This document shows positions 34,229 through 37,520 of a stretch of DNA of 37,520 nucleotides, in pieces. The position numbers and the translations under genes were made by a program. Positions within the stretch are counted from its first letter, which is position 1; each line of letters starts with the position of its first letter. The stretch covers positions 1 to 37,520 of the forward strand of contig JAOAPG010000149.1 in NCBI GenBank assembly GCA_025462785.1, written 5' to 3'. The notes below the pieces were generated by a model. That model searched no databases. It was not told where the DNA came from and worked only from the letters and a program-made list of their open reading frames with translations. This DNA is from Acidobacteriaceae bacterium (GTDB lineage Bacteria; Acidobacteriota; Terriglobia; Terriglobales; Acidobacteriaceae).

Positions 34229-35473
34229 TCAGCTTTGTCCCTTATTTTTTCCCGGCACCGCTGCGGGATTCTCCTGCGTTCTCTCCCGGAATCCTCCCTT
34301 TAATCCTGACGCCAGCGACACCGTCGACTCGCCGAACTTATCGCGTAGCTTGTCCGCCGCCGACAACGCTCTCTGCCATCGCTCTCGAGGGCCATCCTCA
34401 AGCAGATTTCCTTGCTCTGCCCGCCCTTCGAAAGACGATGCTTGTACGCCAAGTAGCCGAACCAGTGCACCCTTGTGCCAGTTCTTGCGGAATAGTGTTC
34501 GGATCGCTGCGAAAATTTCCGTATCGAGCTGTGTTGGGGCGTCTAAAGTGCGAGCGCGTGTGATCGTCGTGAAGTCTTTGTAGCGCAACTTGAGCTGCAG
34601 AGTCTTTGCGTGGAGATCTCCTTCCCGCAATCGTCTACCCACCATCTCCGAGAGTCTCATCAGAGTGGCCTCTATTTGAGTAACGTCAGCAGTGTCGTCG
34701 TTATAAGTATGCTCGTGACTGATCGATTTCGGGTCGCTCTCTGCTCCTACTTCAGTGTCAAACCATCCACCAGCATCTTCACCTCGCGCCTTGCCTGCGA
34801 GCGCTAATCCCCATTTGCCAAAGTGGTCTTCGAGGAAAGCATCGTCAAATCGGCCAAGATCGCCAACTCGCCGAATACCGAGCCCCTGCAAATTTTGTTC
34901 TGTTACTTTGCCGACGCCCGGAATATCACGAACATCAAGCGGCGCCAGGAATCTCGCTTCTTGCCCCGGAATCACCCAGAGTACGCCGTGTGGCTTGGCT
35001 TTCGCGGATGACACCTTCGCTATCAGTCGCGAAATACCGATGCCAATCGAGCAGTTCAGTTGTGTTTCGGCTTTCACTTTCTGATTCAGGCAATGCGCGG
35101 CTCTCAACGGCGGTCCGTGCAGGCGTTCCGTTCCTGTCATGTCGAGATATGCCTCGTCGATCGAAGCCATTTCGACCATTGGAGAAAACGAACAAAGAAC
35201 ACGGTGCACTTGTTCTGAGCAATCGCGATAGCGGTCCATGTGCCCATTCACAAAAATGGCGTGAGGGCATAATTTCTCAGCCGTCCGCAAAGGCATGGCT
35301 GAGTGCACGCCGAATTTGCGAGCTTCGTACGAGGCGGCAGAAACCACACCCCGCTCGCCTCGCTGCCCGCCAACTACGACGGCTTTGCCCTTTAGGGATG
35401 GATCAAAGATCTCTTCCACGGACAAAAAGAAGTCATACATGTCGACATGAAAGATGTTTCGGGGAAAAGGCAT
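34229..35473 (-). CDS. dinB: DNA polymerase IV (Y-family)
   Basis: 414 residues from ATG 35473. The palm starts IFHVDMYDFFLSVEE, then AVVVGGQRG, and SIDEAYLDMTG holds the catalytic pair Asp106/Glu107. Asp11 and the steric-gate Phe16 are kept, so it should be active in translesion synthesis. The usual DMDxFF motif is DMYDFF. The thumb and little-finger regions follow, with DIPGVGKVTEQNLQGLGI as helix-hairpin-helix. No typical beta-clamp peptide is seen at the C-terminus. The frame extends to 35689, overlapping the upstream gene, but that part is unlike a polymerase. Confidence 0.92.
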   Translation of the reverse strand: MPFPRNIFHVDMYDFFLSVEEIFDPSLKGKAVVVGGQRGERGVVSAASYEARKFGVHSAMPLRTAEKLCPHAIFVNGHMDRYRDCSEQVHRVLCSFSPMVEMASIDEAYLDMTGTERLHGPPLRAAHCLNQKVKAETQLNCSIGIGISRLIAKVSSAKAKPHGVLWVIPGQEARFLAPLDVRDIPGVGKVTEQNLQGLGIRRVGDLGRFDDAFLEDHFGKWGLALAGKARGEDAGGWFDTEVGAESDPKSISHEHTYNDDTADVTQIEATLMRLSEMVGRRLREGDLHAKTLQLKLRYKDFTTITRARTLDAPTQLDTEIFAAIRTLFRKNWHKGALVRLLGVQASSFEGRAEQGNLLEDGPRERWQRALSAADKLRDKFGESTVSLASGLKGGFRERTQENPAAVPGKNKGQS

Positions 35474-35574
35474 TGGGATGAGGCTGTGAGCCCGCCAGAC
35501 CGAGGTTATTCGGTCTGACTCCAAGCTCCATCCGATTTTAGCAACTACAGGAGATCGCGACGAAGACTCCGCCC

Positions 35575-37125
35575 TTAGTCTCCGATCGAAACTAACGGCT
35601 CGAATCCAATTGCTCGGCGAGGCGTCGGAACTTTGAGGTCTGGCATAGGCTTGCCGGCAAACAGGTGCCGGCATGGTTTGGCGAGCCATCTAGCCCACTT
35701 CCCTGACCAACTGACACGCGCGCTGTCGGTGGCGATTCCGGTGTCGGCGTACATCTGCCGGTAAATTTTAGAAATCAAAATAAACGCAAGCCGTCCCCGG
35801 CTCGATTTGATAAAGCTCGATCGCTTCCAGATTGATTTCAAGCTGTAAAAATTGTCCCAGACGGTTTGCGTTCGCGCGCGAATCTCCTCGCCCGACATAA
35901 TCGGATGATCCCAGTAAACCTTGGGACGAAGCGCCTGCGGAATAAGCCACCGCCGAGTTAGCGGAATTCCAGCAATCATCGGCGGATTGCCAGCAAACCC
36001 CTTCTCCCATCGATTGAAGTCTATTGTGCCCGGGTAAGGACTCAGCATCACAAACTGTGCAAAAGTGACATCAGCGCTGATGGCAGCCGCTGCTGTGGCG
36101 TCGAAAGTTTCCGGGCGATCGCTCGGAAGTCCGAAGATAAACGATCCGAGTACGTGCACTCCATGTCGCCGGAAAGTTCTTAAGCGCTCGATCAGATTAT
36201 CGCCGGCAAGATTGAAGTCCTTGTATACGTCCTTCAAGCCCGCGGGAGTTACAGACTCAACCCCGACCAACGCTCCTTTTATACGCGCCGCTTTCATCGC
36301 ATCAAGAAACTCAAGATCCTCGGCGGCTTCCATTGTAATTTGAGTAAAAAAGACCATGTCGTCCGGGAGTTGCGCCAATCGGGACATGAGCTCAAATCTC
36401 TCCGCACGGATGGCGGTCAACTCATTTACTCGTGGGGTATTGTTTTGTTGAGTCGCAAGTTTGATGTCAGTAATTGTTACTGGGTAGAAATTGTCGTCGG
36501 CGAGCGCTATGAATCGGAAACCTAATCGCCGAAGCTGAACAATCTCTTCGATCACGACGTCGGAAGCGCGCTGCCGAGGCCGCTGCCCATCGGTTCGCCA
36601 AACGGAACAAAATGAACAATGCTTTGGACATCCACGCACTGTTTGTACGGACGCCCACATGTAACGATCACGAGGCACCAAATCCCATCGGGCCGCCATA
36701 AACTCGCTTGCTTCAATTTGCCCGCCTGTATAGACCGACTGGGGGGTACCTTTGCGGCAATCCTCCAGCGCTCGCGCCCATGCCACATCGCCGTCACCCT
36801 TTACCACTCCGTGCGCACCACCTAAATTTATCGCTTCGTCTGGATACAGCGTCGCGTGGATGCCGCCAAAAATTACGTAAGCGCCACGACTGCGCGCCAG
36901 CTTTCCGATCTCATATCCGCGTAGAGCATTCGCTGTGTGAATTCCAATCCCAACAATGTCACCCTTTTGAATGCTCTCCTGATCTACCTGGGCTAGCGTT
37001 TCATCCACCAGAATCGGGTCGCCGAAGGTGGCGGGGGTTGCGGCGGCGAGTACGTACTGCCAACGAGGCGTGATGACAGCGGTGCCGAACGAAACTGTAC
37101 TAGGATTCACAAGGTGAACGGTCAA
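35575..37125 (-). CDS. B12-binding-type radical SAM protein
   Basis: 516 residues. The N-terminal 125 residues look like a cobalamin-binding Rossmann-like domain (GDIVGIGIHTANALRGYEIG, VIFGGIHATLYPDEA), without a clear DxHxxG. The radical SAM core has CxxxCxxC in VRGCPKHCSFCSV (Cys166, Cys170, Cys173). FIALADDNFYPVT and ALVGVESVTPAG are core strands, and LGSFIFGLPSDRPETF follows. The C-terminal 130 residues are basic. The start is TTG 37125, with AAGGAG 8 bases upstream. Such class B enzymes often methylate or modify lipids and natural products. The substrate is not known. Confidence 0.85.
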   Translation of the reverse strand: MTVHLVNPSTVSFGTAVITPRWQYVLAAATPATFGDPILVDETLAQVDQESIQKGDIVGIGIHTANALRGYEIGKLARSRGAYVIFGGIHATLYPDEAINLGGAHGVVKGDGDVAWARALEDCRKGTPQSVYTGGQIEASEFMAARWDLVPRDRYMWASVQTVRGCPKHCSFCSVWRTDGQRPRQRASDVVIEEIVQLRRLGFRFIALADDNFYPVTITDIKLATQQNNTPRVNELTAIRAERFELMSRLAQLPDDMVFFTQITMEAAEDLEFLDAMKAARIKGALVGVESVTPAGLKDVYKDFNLAGDNLIERLRTFRRHGVHVLGSFIFGLPSDRPETFDATAAAAISADVTFAQFVMLSPYPGTIDFNRWEKGFAGNPPMIAGIPLTRRWLIPQALRPKVYWDHPIMSGEEIRARTQTVWDNFYSLKSIWKRSSFIKSSRGRLAFILISKIYRQMYADTGIATDSARVSWSGKWARWLAKPCRHLFAGKPMPDLKVPTPRRAIGFEPLVSIGD

Positions 37126-37419
37126 TCGTGGAGCTCCTTGTAGCGAGAATTGCCGTGAATCGCGACCCTATTTTGCCATAATCTTCAAGGGGACGAGTTC
37201 CGCGTCATTGATGGTTCTGATAGCGGGTTTTGACGGTTGCAACAATGATTCGAATATGTAATTCGCTTGCAACGCCTAGGACGGAATGAAAGAAGTCAAT
37301 CATTCGGCCGTGGAACGCGGGCGGAGAAGACTAAAATGAGCCGAACCCGTCAGAAACGCTGATGGCAGCGTAGGCTAAAGACACGGTCCTGTCAAGATCG
37401 ATGACTGCAGATTGTCATA
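37126..37419. other. Non-coding stretch upstream of the radical SAM gene
   Basis: About 294 bases with no supported gene. A short inverted repeat GAATGA/TCATTC lies at 37284-37305. The promoter of the minus-strand radical SAM gene should be in its left part. The right boundary leads into the insertion-sequence-like end. Confidence 0.4.
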
Positions 37420-37464
37420 CCACAATAGAAATGTCCCCGGTTTGTCCACAATAGAAATGTCCCC
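37420..37464 (+). repeat. Two perfect 19-bp direct repeats, 26-bp period
   Basis: CCACAATAGAAATGTCCCC occurs at 37420-37438 and again at 37446-37464, each followed by a GGTTT-like run (GGTTTGT; TGGTTTTTGG). Tandem copies of an AATAGAAATGTCC-like motif are a feature remembered from the ends of some ISNCY/rve-transposase elements. No database check was possible. Confidence 0.85.
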
Positions 37465-37520
37465 TGGTTTTTGGTTTCACCATGCTGCAGAAAAAGCAGG
37501 TGTGTTCATCTGTTGATAGC
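37420..37520 (+). mobile_element. Likely left end of an insertion sequence (runs off right edge)
   Basis: The repeats are followed by ATG 37482 and an open frame of 13 codons (MLQKKQVCSSVDS) to the window edge. Repeats at an element end with a start codon shortly inside fit the terminal region of an insertion sequence. The transposase itself is outside the window, so the family is uncertain. Confidence 0.5.

Noticed and set aside
35474-35689. N-terminal 72-residue extension of dinB
   Set aside because: It overlaps the 3' end of the radical SAM gene and is unlike Y-family polymerases. The natural start is at 35473.

Overview
The window looks like chromosome of an Acidobacteriota member (Terriglobia-like). 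This is inferred from gene content and style, not from a database search. The clues are many unlinked housekeeping genes, a Ser/Thr kinase fused to a WD40/TolB-type propeller, YVTN-type propeller lipoproteins, a TonB/M48 pair, a fused homocysteine methyltransferase/MTHFR, a dodecin-free DUF190-CrcB unit, and frequent TTG/GTG starts. Coding density is high on both strands. No rRNA, tRNA or CRISPR array was seen.

Left third (1-15770) is mostly housekeeping. It holds a truncated lipoprotein at the edge, a homocysteine S-methyltransferase/MTHFR fusion, xseB, a degenerate receiver protein, ispA, and a fluoride-response unit (fluoride riboswitch, crcB/fluC, DUF190, and an overlapping BshB1/LmbE-type deacetylase). 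Next come an O-methyltransferase, a UPF0173 metallo-hydrolase, hpt, a GAF-GAF-PP2C signalling phosphatase overlapping lysA, then nadK and tlyA, yebC with a clear terminator, a half-length AI-2E-family protein, and purQ.

Middle (15941-26386) is more accessory. It has two overlapping genes for 2-oxoglutarate/Fe(II) oxygenases. The first enzyme carries an N-terminal extension with a duplicated proline-rich module. This cassette is the best candidate for an undescribed system. It is followed by a kinase-propeller receptor, an outer-membrane barrel, a propeller lipoprotein, a Gfo/Idh/MocA oxidoreductase, a small HExxH membrane protein, and an MscS-type channel gene whose reading frame is broken by an apparent one-base shift.

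Right third (26403-37520) holds a GlcNAc/BadF-type kinase divergent from a sodium:solute symporter, an APC amino-acid permease, a TonB-like protein next to a LolA-like/M48 peptidase fusion, a convergent hairpin terminator, a small SAM methyltransferase, dinB (Pol IV), and a B12-binding-type radical SAM enzyme. The last 100 bases contain two perfect 19-bp direct repeats and the start of an ORF, which resembles the end of an insertion sequence running off the window.
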